Shown: positions 8,555 to 16,547 of the stretch, one piece after another
Position numbering within the stretch: the stretch's first letter is position 1
Layout of the letters: every line of letters starts with the position of its first letter
DNA from: CAYMLL01 sp964390645
GTDB lineage: Bacteria > Planctomycetota > UBA8108
Direction: 5' to 3'
Length of the DNA stretch: 37,255 nt
NCBI GenBank assembly: GCA_964390645.1
Contig: CAYMLL010000030.1
Location: 1 to 37,255, forward strand
Notes under the pieces: model-generated
Databases searched by the model: none
What the model saw: the letters and a program-made list of their open reading frames with translations, nothing else
Told to the model about the DNA's origin: nothing
Made by a program: the position numbers and the translations under genes

Positions 8555-8922
8555 CGAGCTACCTTTCTTCCCCCGCTCCTCTCTGCCCCCGCTCCTCGGC
8601 TCGACCGCCACCGTGACGGTCCCACCGGCGCTGCTGCCGTGTCGGACCTCCGGCCCGGCCCGACCGCCGCCGCCGCCAGAATACTCCGCCTCGGATCCCG
8701 ATGCCAGACGATCGGCACGTTTCCGACAGCTCCCGAGTCGTCGACCGCACCGGATGATTTCAGCATCATCGCGTCCCGCGCGCGGCGACGCGACTTGCGA
8801 CGTCGTCGCGCTCACCCCATAATCCCCGTCCGCCGTCTCGCCACAACCGCTGCCGGACGTTCGTCCGAGCTCCCGGGCGGGCATCCTCGACCACCGCCCG
8901 GTGAGTCCGTGGAGGGTGCGAG
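8555..8922. other. Divergent intergenic region between the membrane-protein gene and comEC
   Basis: These 368 nt separate two divergent genes. They contain a candidate comEC promoter (8795-8823), a short dyad GATGAT-N6-ATCATC at 8753-8770 that might be an operator, and two copies of CCCCCGCTCCT (8570-8580 and 8586-8596) just upstream of the minus-strand gene. I found no convincing promoter for the minus-strand gene and no small ORF with a ribosome-binding site. Confidence 0.6.
8795..8823 (+). promoter_or_regulatory. Candidate sigma70-type promoter for comEC
   Basis: TTGCGA (8795-8800) and CATAAT (8818-8823) are separated by exactly 17 nt and match the consensus at four and five of six positions. 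Transcription would start near 8830, leaving a leader of roughly 93 nt before the comEC ATG. Confidence 0.4.
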
Positions 8923-11391
8923 ATGCGGACTGGACACTCGACCCTGCCCCGCACGCTGTCGGGCCCCTGGGCGGCGGCCGCATTCGCCGCCGGGATCCTG
9001 GCCTCACGCCTCGCGGTGCCACCGACGACCTGGCTGATTCTGACGCTGCACTCCCTGGTCGCCACCTGCCTGGCCGCGAGAGCCGGTGGGCGGGCGCGTC
9101 GCGCATCGCCGGTGCTGTGGACGCTGGCCGTCGTGGCTCTCGGCGGCTGGCGCGCATCGTCTGTGCCCGTCGCGGAAAGCGACCATCGCTGGCACCCATC
9201 ACACGATGCGAAGAACGGCCTTGTCACGCGTGTCCGGGTGCGCGTGATCAACCCTCCGGTCGTGGTCCACGGGCGGGGACGCGGCGAACGCCGATCACTC
9301 CTCTGTACGGTGTGCGCTCTCGACAGCGGCAAGCCGCTGCACGCGCAGGTGGGGCTCGCCGAGGGCGAGCGTCCACCGGATCTCGGGGTGCACGATGTGG
9401 TCGAGCTCACCGGCCTCTTGTGGGCTCCCCGCTCCCGCGGCAACCCGGGTGACCACGCCCGGCGCAGCCACCGCGCCCCGGGGACCATCGTGGTGCCGAG
9501 CCCGAACGGCGTTCGTCGAGTCGACGACCCGATCGTGTCGAGTTCTCAGGCCGCCGACCGGGTCCGGACACTCCGCGCTCATCTCCACCGAACGATCGAG
9601 CGGCTCCACGGATCGCGCTCTCACGGCATCGTGCTGTCGATTCTGCTCGGCGACCGACGGCTTCTCGACCGTGACGTTCGCGACGATCTCGTCGCGACGG
9701 GCACCTTTCATTTCCTCGCGATCAGCGGCCTTCATGTCGGCGTCGTCATGTTGCTGGTCCTGCGCGTTCCGCTGCCTCGCGGAGGGCGAACACTGGTGCG
9801 CCTCGGCCTGCTCGCCGCCTTCGCGCTCCTCACGGGCGGTCACGTGCCGGTACTGCGCGCGTCGCTGATGGTCGCCGTTCACGTTCTGCTGACGCGTACC
9901 GGTCGACGTCCACGCCCGCTGAACGTGCTCGGCTGGACGGCCGCGGTCTTCCTCGCTGTCGATCCGCACTCCGTCGCCGACCCCGGCCTGCAGCTCTCCT
10001 TCGTCGCGGTCGCGGGAATCCTGCTCTACGCCGGCGACATCTTCACGCCAACGGGGCGGTCCGGAATCGAGCGCTTCCTGCCCCGACCCCGGCAAGGATC
10101 GAAGGGAGAGCGTCTTCGCCGGGTCCTGCGGCCGCTCCTCGGCGCGCTGGCGGTCTCGATCGCCAGCTCGGCCGCCACGGCCCCGTTGATCGCCTACCAC
10201 TTCCAGCGCTTCCACCCGCTGGCCCCGCTCTGGAGCCTCACCGTCTATCCCCTCGTGCTCGTCGTGCTGCTCGGAGCCATCGCGGGCGTCGCCCTGGGAT
10301 CCGTGCTGCCGTCCCTCGGCGTCCCGCTCGCGCTCGTGGTCGACTCAGCGGTGGCGGCGCTGTCGAAGTTACTGCAGGCACTCGCAGAAGTCCCCGGCAG
10401 CTGCCTGCGCGTTCCACGTCCGAGCGTCGCCGCGGTGGCCGGGTCCTACGCGCTACTGCTTCTCGGCAGCTGCTCTCGCTCGCGACGCGCCGCGCTCGCC
10501 GCCGCGGCCGTCGCTCTGGGGACGCTCGTCCTGGTGTCGTTCGACCCGCCACGACACCGCATCGTCCACCTCGATGTTGGCGGCGCGAGCACGACTTGCG
10601 TCGAGGCGCCGGGCGTCGGACTCGTCCTCATCGACGCCGGTGCCCGCTCCTCATCCCCGGGTCGGGGACTCGTCGACAGCATCCTCGGACTCGGCCATCG
10701 GCGCGTCGACGAGGTGTTTCTCTCACATCCACACCGGGACCACGTCGGTGGGCTTCCGGACCTTCTCGACGAGCTCGACCTCCGGACGGTGCGTGTGTCG
10801 ACGCGCTTCGACGATGCACTGGACGGCCGACAGCTGCTCGCGAGCCTGACTCGGCGCGGTGTCCGAGTGCAGAGCCTGCGTCGGGGTGACGCCCTTCGGT
10901 TCCCCGCCGGGAGCGACCTCCGAATCGAGGTGCTCTTCCCCGACGAGGACGAGGCTCTGCCGCTGACGACTCGGCCCAACGACATGTCGCTCGGCCTGCG
11001 CCTCCACCTCGCCGACGGCCGCTTCCTCTTCCTCGGAGACCTCGAGGAGCAAGGCGTCGCCCGGCTGCTGGAATCGCGGGAGGACCTGGTTGCAGACGTC
11101 CTCGTGCTGCCGCACCACGGCCGTCGCAACGAACGCTACACCGAGCTCATCGACCGCGTCTCTCCGCGAGAAATCGTCATCTCCGGTGACGGGCGGGGCG
11201 GCGGCCGCGAGATCGTCACCTGGCTACGCCGGCGCGGCTGCGTCGTCTACCCGACCTGGGAAGGCGGCGCTGTCATTCACGAGCTCGACTCGAGCGGCTG
11301 GCGCACGCGCTGGTGGGTGGACGCCGACCTCAGCCGAACAGAGCCGCAAGCGCGCGCCGATACGGTGCCCGGACCACGCCCTTCTCGGTGA
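8923..11391 (+). CDS. comEC: ComEC/Rec2 DNA-uptake channel with metallo-beta-lactamase domain
   Basis: ComEC is the inner-membrane channel that brings single-stranded DNA into the cytoplasm during natural transformation. The N-terminal part has hydrophobic helices and a DUF4131-like soluble region. The Competence domain contains the signature FHFLAISGLHVGV, and further helices follow (QLSFVAVAGILLYAG and beyond). The C-terminal domain is metallo-beta-lactamase-like, with SHPHRDHVGG at residues 601-610 (H602, H604, D606, H607) and LPHHGRRN later, so it may act as a nuclease on the non-transported strand. The ATG at 8923 has GGAGG at 8911-8915, 7 nt away. At 822 residues it is full length. Its last 62 nt overlap the end of the convergent mtnA. 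Confidence 0.93.
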   Translation: MRTGHSTLPRTLSGPWAAAAFAAGILASRLAVPPTTWLILTLHSLVATCLAARAGGRARRASPVLWTLAVVALGGWRASSVPVAESDHRWHPSHDAKNGLVTRVRVRVINPPVVVHGRGRGERRSLLCTVCALDSGKPLHAQVGLAEGERPPDLGVHDVVELTGLLWAPRSRGNPGDHARRSHRAPGTIVVPSPNGVRRVDDPIVSSSQAADRVRTLRAHLHRTIERLHGSRSHGIVLSILLGDRRLLDRDVRDDLVATGTFHFLAISGLHVGVVMLLVLRVPLPRGGRTLVRLGLLAAFALLTGGHVPVLRASLMVAVHVLLTRTGRRPRPLNVLGWTAAVFLAVDPHSVADPGLQLSFVAVAGILLYAGDIFTPTGRSGIERFLPRPRQGSKGERLRRVLRPLLGALAVSIASSAATAPLIAYHFQRFHPLAPLWSLTVYPLVLVVLLGAIAGVALGSVLPSLGVPLALVVDSAVAALSKLLQALAEVPGSCLRVPRPSVAAVAGSYALLLLGSCSRSRRAALAAAAVALGTLVLVSFDPPRHRIVHLDVGGASTTCVEAPGVGLVLIDAGARSSSPGRGLVDSILGLGHRRVDEVFLSHPHRDHVGGLPDLLDELDLRTVRVSTRFDDALDGRQLLASLTRRGVRVQSLRRGDALRFPAGSDLRIEVLFPDEDEALPLTTRPNDMSLGLRLHLADGRFLFLGDLEEQGVARLLESREDLVADVLVLPHHGRRNERYTELIDRVSPREIVISGDGRGGGREIVTWLRRRGCVVYPTWEGGAVIHELDSSGWRTRWWVDADLSRTEPQARADTVPGPRPSR

Positions 11392-12409
11392 TGATCGCGT
11401 GCACCAGCTTCGCCGGGGTGACGTCGAAGGCGGGATTGAGGACGTCCACACCCCGGGGCACCGTGCGGCTCCCGAACCCGGCGACGACCTCGTCGGCGCT
11501 GCGCTCCTCGATCGGGATCCCCGCGCCCGTCCTGGTCGCCAGGTCGATCGTCGTGCTCGGAGCGGCGACGTAGAACGGCACGCCGTGCTCCTTCGCGAGG
11601 ACCGCGACGGCGTAGGTGCCGATCTTGTTCGCGACATCGCCGTTGGCGGCGATGCGATCCGCTCCCACGACGACGCAGTCGACCTTGCCGCGCTGCATCA
11701 CGGCCGCTGCGGCGTTGTCGCAGATGACCGTGACGTCGACGCCCGCCTGCTGCAGCTCCCACGACGTCAGACGCGCTCCCTGGAGCAGCGGTCGGGTCTC
11801 GTCCGCAAGAACACGAAGGCGCTTGCCCTTCTCGACTGCACGGTAGACGACGGCCAGCGCCGTGCCGATACCGGCGGTCGCGAGCGAGCCCGCATTGCAG
11901 TGCGTGAGAACGCTCCACCCGCTGCGCAGGAGCCGGGATCCATGCTCGCCGATCGCTCGGCACAGATCCTCGTCCTCGTGGAGAATCGCGTGGGCCTCCT
12001 CGAGAAGGCACTCGAGAGTCGCCGCCCTCGAGCTGCCGCTCTGGAGACTCTTCAGGGCGATCTCACGCATACGATCAATCGCCCCGAAGAGGTTCGCCGC
12101 GGTCGGACGCGACGCCGCGAGGCGCTCGCGGACTCTCTCGACACCCCGACGAAAGGCGACCGGCTTGCTCGACCGCAGCTCGCGAAGACCGATCACCATC
12201 CCGTACGCGGCAGCGCAGCCGATCGCCGGCGCACCACGTACCACAAGGCGACGGACCGCATCGACGAGCGTCGACAGATCACGGACCCGAAGGTACTTCA
12301 TGCGCCCGGGGAGCGCGGTCTGGTCGAGAAGCGAGAGATGGCCACCCGTGCCGCCGACCCACTTCAACGTGTGCACCGCCGGTCTCGACGCGCCCGAAAG
12401 CACCCTCAC
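11330..12409 (-). CDS. mtnA: S-methyl-5-thioribose-1-phosphate isomerase
   Basis: MtnA isomerises 5-methylthioribose-1-phosphate to 5-methylthioribulose-1-phosphate in methionine salvage. The RGAPAIG motif (residues 58-64), the catalytic cysteine in THCNAG (C171) and the catalytic aspartate in GADRIAANGD (D251) are all present. NKIGTYAVAVLAKEHGVPFY completes the family pattern. I chose the GTG at 12409, which overlaps the purE stop as GTGA, has an AAGGG site just upstream and gives the normal family length (359 residues). The open frame extends further upstream only as a shadow of purE. No other salvage gene is in the window. The 3' end overlaps comEC by 62 nt, tail to tail. Confidence 0.95.
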   Translation of the reverse strand: MRVLSGASRPAVHTLKWVGGTGGHLSLLDQTALPGRMKYLRVRDLSTLVDAVRRLVVRGAPAIGCAAAYGMVIGLRELRSSKPVAFRRGVERVRERLAASRPTAANLFGAIDRMREIALKSLQSGSSRAATLECLLEEAHAILHEDEDLCRAIGEHGSRLLRSGWSVLTHCNAGSLATAGIGTALAVVYRAVEKGKRLRVLADETRPLLQGARLTSWELQQAGVDVTVICDNAAAAVMQRGKVDCVVVGADRIAANGDVANKIGTYAVAVLAKEHGVPFYVAAPSTTIDLATRTGAGIPIEERSADEVVAGFGSRTVPRGVDVLNPAFDVTPAKLVHAIITEKGVVRAPYRRALAALFG

Positions 12410-12915
12410 GCGAGCCCTTGATCCGCGAGACGCTCCTGTGCACGCCGGTCCTTCGCCTCGACCTGGTCCACGAGGCCGGCCTTGTACTTCGCGAAGTCGT
12501 CGGCCAGCCCCTCGTCGCCCGTCGCGAGAATCTGCACGGCCAGGAGTGCCGCGTTCTGCGCCCCGTTGACGGCGACCGTCGCGACCGGCACGCCAGGCGG
12601 CATCTGCACGGTCGCGTAGAGAGCGTCGACGCCGTGCAGAGCCCCGTTCGCGATCGGCACGCCGATCACGGGAAGAGTCGACTTCGCAGCGAGCGCTCCC
12701 GCGAGGTGAGCCGCGCCACCGGCGCCCGCGATGATGACACCGACGCCGGCCTCCCTGGCCCCTCGAGCGAGCTCGAGCGCCCTGTCCGGCGAACGATGGA
12801 CCGAGCACACCTTGACATCGCACACGACATCGAACTGTCGCAGGCACTTGACCGCCGCGGTCATGACATCGAGGTCGGAGTCGCTACCCATGAGGATCAG
12901 GACTCGCTTGCGCAT
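12406..12915 (-). CDS. purE: N5-carboxyaminoimidazole ribonucleotide mutase (class I PurE)
   Basis: PurE interconverts N5-CAIR and CAIR in de novo purine synthesis. The 169-residue protein has GSDSD at residues 10-14, SVHRSP with the catalytic histidine H40, and AGAGGAAHLAG, as in class I enzymes. The ATG at 12915 has GGAGG at 12924-12928, 8 nt upstream. The gene sits 41 nt after purC, which encodes the enzyme using its product, and overlaps mtnA by 4 nt. purK, the usual partner of class I PurE, is not in the window. Confidence 0.96.
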   Translation of the reverse strand: MRKRVLILMGSDSDLDVMTAAVKCLRQFDVVCDVKVCSVHRSPDRALELARGAREAGVGVIIAGAGGAAHLAGALAAKSTLPVIGVPIANGALHGVDALYATVQMPPGVPVATVAVNGAQNAALLAVQILATGDEGLADDFAKYKAGLVDQVEAKDRRAQERLADQGLA

Positions 12916-12956
12916 CAGGGAAACCTCCAGGCTCTTGGCCGAGTCGTGAGTGAACC

Positions 12957-13859
12957 TCAGCTCCAGGTCTTGCCGGTGATCCGCTCGTAGATTTCGCGGT
13001 ACTTCGCCGAGGTGCCCCGGACGATCTCCGCGGGGAGCTCGGGCGCCGGCGGTGTGCGGTCCCAGTCGGTCGACAACAGGTAGTCGCGAACGTACTGCTT
13101 GTCGAAGGACGACTGGGACTTGCCGGGCGCGTACTGCGACACCGGCCAGAAGCGCGAGGAGTCTGGTGTCAGCACCTCATCGGCGAGCACGACGTCACCA
13201 TTCGATCGACACCCCCACTCGAACTTCGTGTCCGCGATGATGATCCCGCGCTCGAGTCCGTAGGCGGCAGCCTTCGAGTACACCTCCAGGCTCTTCTGCG
13301 CCAGCTCGTTGGCTCGATCCTCCCCGAGGATACGCGCCGCCTCCTCGAACGGGATGTTCTCATCGTGGCCTTCCTCCGCCTTGGTCGACGGCGTGAAGAT
13401 CGGCTCCGGCAGCCGGCTGGAGTTGTCGAGCCCGTCCGGCAGAGGTATGTCGCAGACCGTGCCCTGCTTGCGGTACTCGACCCAGCCGGAGCCGGCAAGG
13501 TAACCTCGCACGATACACTCCACAGGCTGAATCTCCAGCTTCTCGACGATCATGAAGCGGCCGTTCAGCCGGTCGGCGTGCGGAGCGCAGCTCCCGGGCA
13601 GGTCCTCGACGTCACCGGAGATCACGTGGTTCTCGACTCCGAGCAGGTCGAACCAGAAGAACGACAGCTGCGTCAGGACACGTCCCTTGTCCGGGATTGC
13701 GTCCGGGAGAACAACGTCGAACGCCGAGATTCGATCGCTCGCGACGATCAGATACCGGTCGCCGAGATCGTAAATGTCGCGCACCTTGCCACGGCGCACC
13801 AGCTCCACGCCGGCAAGGTCGGATTCATGCAGAATTTCCGTCGAGTTTCCGGTCGACAC
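12957..13859 (-). CDS. purC: Phosphoribosylaminoimidazole-succinocarboxamide synthase (SAICAR synthetase)
   Basis: PurC joins CAIR and aspartate using ATP in de novo purine synthesis. The protein has RGKVRDIYDLG near residue 23, IVASDRISAFDVV, VECIVRGYLAGSGW, and the C-terminal FEWG and DEVLTPDSSRFW motifs. At 300 residues it is the longer form of the enzyme (the E. coli form is about 237). The GTG start at 13859 has an AGGGAG tract about 10 nt upstream and lies 4 nt after the ruvC stop, so the two genes are probably translated from one mRNA. Confidence 0.96.
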   Translation of the reverse strand: MSTGNSTEILHESDLAGVELVRRGKVRDIYDLGDRYLIVASDRISAFDVVLPDAIPDKGRVLTQLSFFWFDLLGVENHVISGDVEDLPGSCAPHADRLNGRFMIVEKLEIQPVECIVRGYLAGSGWVEYRKQGTVCDIPLPDGLDNSSRLPEPIFTPSTKAEEGHDENIPFEEAARILGEDRANELAQKSLEVYSKAAAYGLERGIIIADTKFEWGCRSNGDVVLADEVLTPDSSRFWPVSQYAPGKSQSSFDKQYVRDYLLSTDWDRTPPAPELPAEIVRGTSAKYREIYERITGKTWS

Positions 13860-13863
13860 CAGC

Positions 13864-14487
13864 TCAGATCTCCCTTTTTCGGGGTCTCTTACCGATCGTC
13901 CTCAACGCTTCGGACGACACCTTCGACGAACGACGACGCGACGCCCCCCGGAGCGCCTGGAGGGCGAGAGTGGCGGGGGACTCTTCCCGATCGGACAGGC
14001 CACGCCGCCAGAGCCGTTGAGAATAGCAAAAAGCGAGCGCCAGGGCATCCGTCACATCCGGAGGTTCCGGAGTCGAGTCGAGCCCCAGGATGCGGACCAT
14101 CATCGCCTGGATCTGAGCCTTCGACGCCCGACCGTTGCCAGTCGCGGTCTTCTTGACCTGGGCGGGCGCGAACTCGGCGATCTCGAGATTCTCGACGGCC
14201 GCGACGAGGAGTCCCACACCGCGAGCCTCCCCCACCTTCAGCACGCTGTCGAAGCTCTTGCCGTGGAAGACCGTCTCGACGACAAAGACCGTCGGTCGGT
14301 GGCTCGAGACGATCTCCCGGAGAGCATCGTGCAGATAGCGCAACCGGCCCGCGATCTCCCCTGCCGGCATACGAATCGCGCCGCAGTCAACGAGACCCGG
14401 CGCGTGCCCACGGACCACGTCGAGCACGCCGAAACCCGCCACACGGATGCCGGGATCGAAACCGAGAATGCGGACGGGCTCGATCAT
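13864..14487 (-). CDS. ruvC: Holliday-junction resolvase RuvC
   Basis: RuvC cuts Holliday junctions symmetrically at the end of homologous recombination, together with RuvAB. The acidic catalytic residues are visible as D11 (GFDPG), E71 (VVETVF), D144 and D147 (PDVTDALALA). TATGNGRASKAQIQ is the family's conserved DNA-contact region. The protein is 207 residues, longer than the usual 160-175, because of a basic, low-complexity tail from about residue 165. The ATG at 14487 is preceded by a purine-rich tract. ruvA and ruvB are not in the window. A possible promoter and a possible upstream terminator suggest this gene may start a transcript running through mtnA. Confidence 0.95.
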   Translation of the reverse strand: MIEPVRILGFDPGIRVAGFGVLDVVRGHAPGLVDCGAIRMPAGEIAGRLRYLHDALREIVSSHRPTVFVVETVFHGKSFDSVLKVGEARGVGLLVAAVENLEIAEFAPAQVKKTATGNGRASKAQIQAMMVRILGLDSTPEPPDVTDALALAFCYSQRLWRRGLSDREESPATLALQALRGASRRRSSKVSSEALRTIGKRPRKREI

Positions 14488-14510
14488 CAGGTCACTTCCC
14501 TTCGCAGGGC

Positions 14511-14516
14511 ATTGTA
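14511..14516 (-). promoter_or_regulatory. Candidate -10 box for ruvC-purC-purE-mtnA
   Basis: The minus strand reads TACAAT (five of six matches) about 25 nt before the ruvC ATG. This predicts a start near 14504 and a 17-nt leader. A weak TTTCCT lies 17 nt upstream as the -35. Confidence 0.35.
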
Positions 14517-14603
14517 GCGATGCGAGGCGAGGCAGGAAAGGTGGTGGCGCAGGGGAATCGACGGGAAAGCGGAGACCGGGTGATGGAGGCCGGAAGAGAA
14601 AGA

Positions 14604-14627
14604 GAGACGAGGCGTCGCCCCGCGTCT
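14604..14627 (-). terminator. Possible intrinsic terminator after der
   Basis: On the minus strand AGACG (14627-14623) pairs with CGTCT (14609-14605), and GGG/CCT extends the stem past one bulged C. A pyrimidine tract CTCTTTCTCTTCC follows. The stem begins inside the der stop codon. The T-tract is interrupted by C, so any termination is probably partial. Confidence 0.3.
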
Positions 14628-15954
14628 ATTCGTGGTACAGCGACTCGCGCCGACGGAAAATGACTCGCACCGGGACCTCCTCGAAGTCCAGCGCCGTCCG
14701 GATCGCGTTGCCCACGTAGCGTCGGTAGTCCGGGGCGAAGAACTTCGGCTCGTTGACGAAGAGTGTGAACACCGGCGGGCAGGTCGACACCTGGGCACCG
14801 TAGAAGACCTTCGGGACCTTGCTGCGTCTCACGGGAGGCGGACGGTGCTCGAGAATGGCCTTGATCACGCGGTTGAACTCGCCGGTCGAGGCGCGGTGCG
14901 ACGCTCGCTTGTAGAGATTCTGAGCCAGGTCGACGACGGACTGGATGTTGCGCGAGTCCTTCGCCGTCGTGAACACGATCGGCACGTAGCTCAGCCCCGG
15001 CATCTTGCTGACGAAGTAACCGTCGTACTCGCCGGTCGCGACATCGCCGCCGGAGAGATCCCACTTGTTGGCAACCAGGACGCAGACCTTGTGGGCCCGG
15101 GCGATCGTGTCTCCGAGCTTCTTGTCCGCACGTGTGATCTCCTGGCTCGCATCGAGCAGGAAAAGGACGATGTCCGCACGCTGAATCGCACCCAGTGTGC
15201 GCACCTGGCTGTAGAACTGCACCGAGTCCTTCAGTCCCTTCTTCCGCTGAATGCCGGCCGTGTCGATGATGACGAACTCGCGGCCGTCCTTTTGAAATCG
15301 AACGTCGATCGCGTCGCGCGTCGTCCCCGGCACCTCGCTGACGATGACGCGGTCTTCCTGCGCCAGCGCGTTGACGAAGGTCGACTTGCCGACGTTCTGC
15401 CGACCGACGACCGCGAGGCGCATCACCGGGTCGACATCCACCTCTCCCGTCGGCCAGACCTTCTCCGCCATGACGTCGAGAAGGCCCGTCGTCCCCCATC
15501 CTTCCGCGGCGCTGATCGAGCGCGGCTCCCCGAGACCGAGCGTCACGAACTGGTGCACGTCATTCTCGAACTTCTCGGAGTCCACCTTGTTGACCACGAC
15601 CACCAGCGGGACCTCTTGCGAGCGCGATCGCAGACGCTCCGCCACCACACGATCGAGCGTCGTCACCCCTTCGCGCACATCGGCGACGAAGAGGATGAGA
15701 TTGGCTCCCGCGAGCGCGAAGTCGATCTGTCGCTCGACGTGATCGCCGAGATCGTCGTTGTCGACGATGCCGATACCGCCGGTGTCGACGACCTCCATGA
15801 TGACGTCCTTGTGCGGCACAAGCGCCGACACGCGATCACGGGTGACACCCGGCATCGGGTCGACGATGGAGATGCGCTCGCCACAGAGTCGATTGAGAAG
15901 TGACGATTTTCCTACATTCGGACGACCGACGATGGCAACGACGGGCAGGCTCAC
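14626..15954 (-). CDS. der: Ribosome-assembly GTPase Der (EngA)
   Basis: Der is an essential GTPase with two tandem G domains that matures the 50S ribosomal subunit. Domain 1 shows GRPNVGKSS, DTGGIG and NKVD. Domain 2 shows GRQNVGKST, DTAGIQRKK and NKWD. The C-terminal KH-like domain ends with IFRRRESLYHE. The length (442 residues) is normal. The second P-loop has Q where many homologues have K or R, which should be harmless. The GTG start overlaps the Nudix stop as GTGA, which indicates translational coupling. Confidence 0.96.
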   Translation of the reverse strand: MSLPVVAIVGRPNVGKSSLLNRLCGERISIVDPMPGVTRDRVSALVPHKDVIMEVVDTGGIGIVDNDDLGDHVERQIDFALAGANLILFVADVREGVTTLDRVVAERLRSRSQEVPLVVVVNKVDSEKFENDVHQFVTLGLGEPRSISAAEGWGTTGLLDVMAEKVWPTGEVDVDPVMRLAVVGRQNVGKSTFVNALAQEDRVIVSEVPGTTRDAIDVRFQKDGREFVIIDTAGIQRKKGLKDSVQFYSQVRTLGAIQRADIVLFLLDASQEITRADKKLGDTIARAHKVCVLVANKWDLSGGDVATGEYDGYFVSKMPGLSYVPIVFTTAKDSRNIQSVVDLAQNLYKRASHRASTGEFNRVIKAILEHRPPPVRRSKVPKVFYGAQVSTCPPVFTLFVNEPKFFAPDYRRYVGNAIRTALDFEEVPVRVIFRRRESLYHE

Positions 15955-16547
15955 GAGTCACCTCCGGCGCTGGATCGACGCATCGCCGTGTGGAGGATGC
16001 CGACGTGCGTCTTGGTATCGACGATGAAGCTCCCCGACGAATCGTCGCCGATCAGCTGTCGCAGAACCTCCGGGAACGGCGTCTCGCGAACCTCGAGACA
16101 CTCGGACCCCTCGAGCGCCTGTACGCCCGCCGTCAGATCCTCCGCGAGAAAGTAATGCATCCGCTGAGCCGCAAGCCCCGGGATCGTGAAGGTCGATGCG
16201 ATCGGAGTCCAGCGCGCAGCGTCGAAGCCTGTCTCCTCGCGCAGCTCGCGCCGCGCGCTCTCGAGCGGATCCTCGCCACTCTCGACGTGACCGGCGGGAA
16301 TCTCGAGGATGTAGCCACCCACCGCGTGACGGAACTGCTCCAACAGGACGATACGCGGCTCGGCCTCACCCTCGACCTTCAGCAGAGGGACGATCGCGAC
16401 GACATCGGGTAGCTCGAGCAGGTCGTACTCGCACTCGACGCCGTTCGGCAGCCGAAATCGCTCCTTCGAGATCGACACGATCGAGCCCTCGTAACCGGAC
16501 TTTCGACCGAGCACCTCGTAGCCGCTGTCCTCACGCACTCCCCGCAT
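15951..16547 (-). CDS. Nudix hydrolase (ADP-ribose pyrophosphatase-like)
   Basis: The Nudix box is complete: GHVESGEDPLESARRELREE followed by TGF fits G-x5-E-x7-REUxEExGU. The context (EQFRHAVGGYILEIPAGHVE and a downstream YFLAEDL) resembles ADP-ribose/NDP-sugar pyrophosphatases of the NudF type, so ADP-ribose hydrolysis is the likeliest activity, though the substrate cannot be fixed from sequence. I chose the ATG at 16547, which has a strong GGGAGGG site about 6 nt upstream. The longer frame back to 16670 is low-complexity and lies within mnmG. The 198-residue product starts 17 nt inside mnmG and overlaps der by 4 nt. Confidence 0.9.
   Translation of the reverse strand: MRGVREDSGYEVLGRKSGYEGSIVSISKERFRLPNGVECEYDLLELPDVVAIVPLLKVEGEAEPRIVLLEQFRHAVGGYILEIPAGHVESGEDPLESARRELREETGFDAARWTPIASTFTIPGLAAQRMHYFLAEDLTAGVQALEGSECLEVRETPFPEVLRQLIGDDSSGSFIVDTKTHVGILHTAMRRSSAGGDS

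Noticed and set aside
11330..12847. MtnA with about 146 additional N-terminal residues
   Set aside because: The extension is an Arg/Gly-rich shadow of purE. The GTG at 12409 gives the usual family length and a GTGA overlap.
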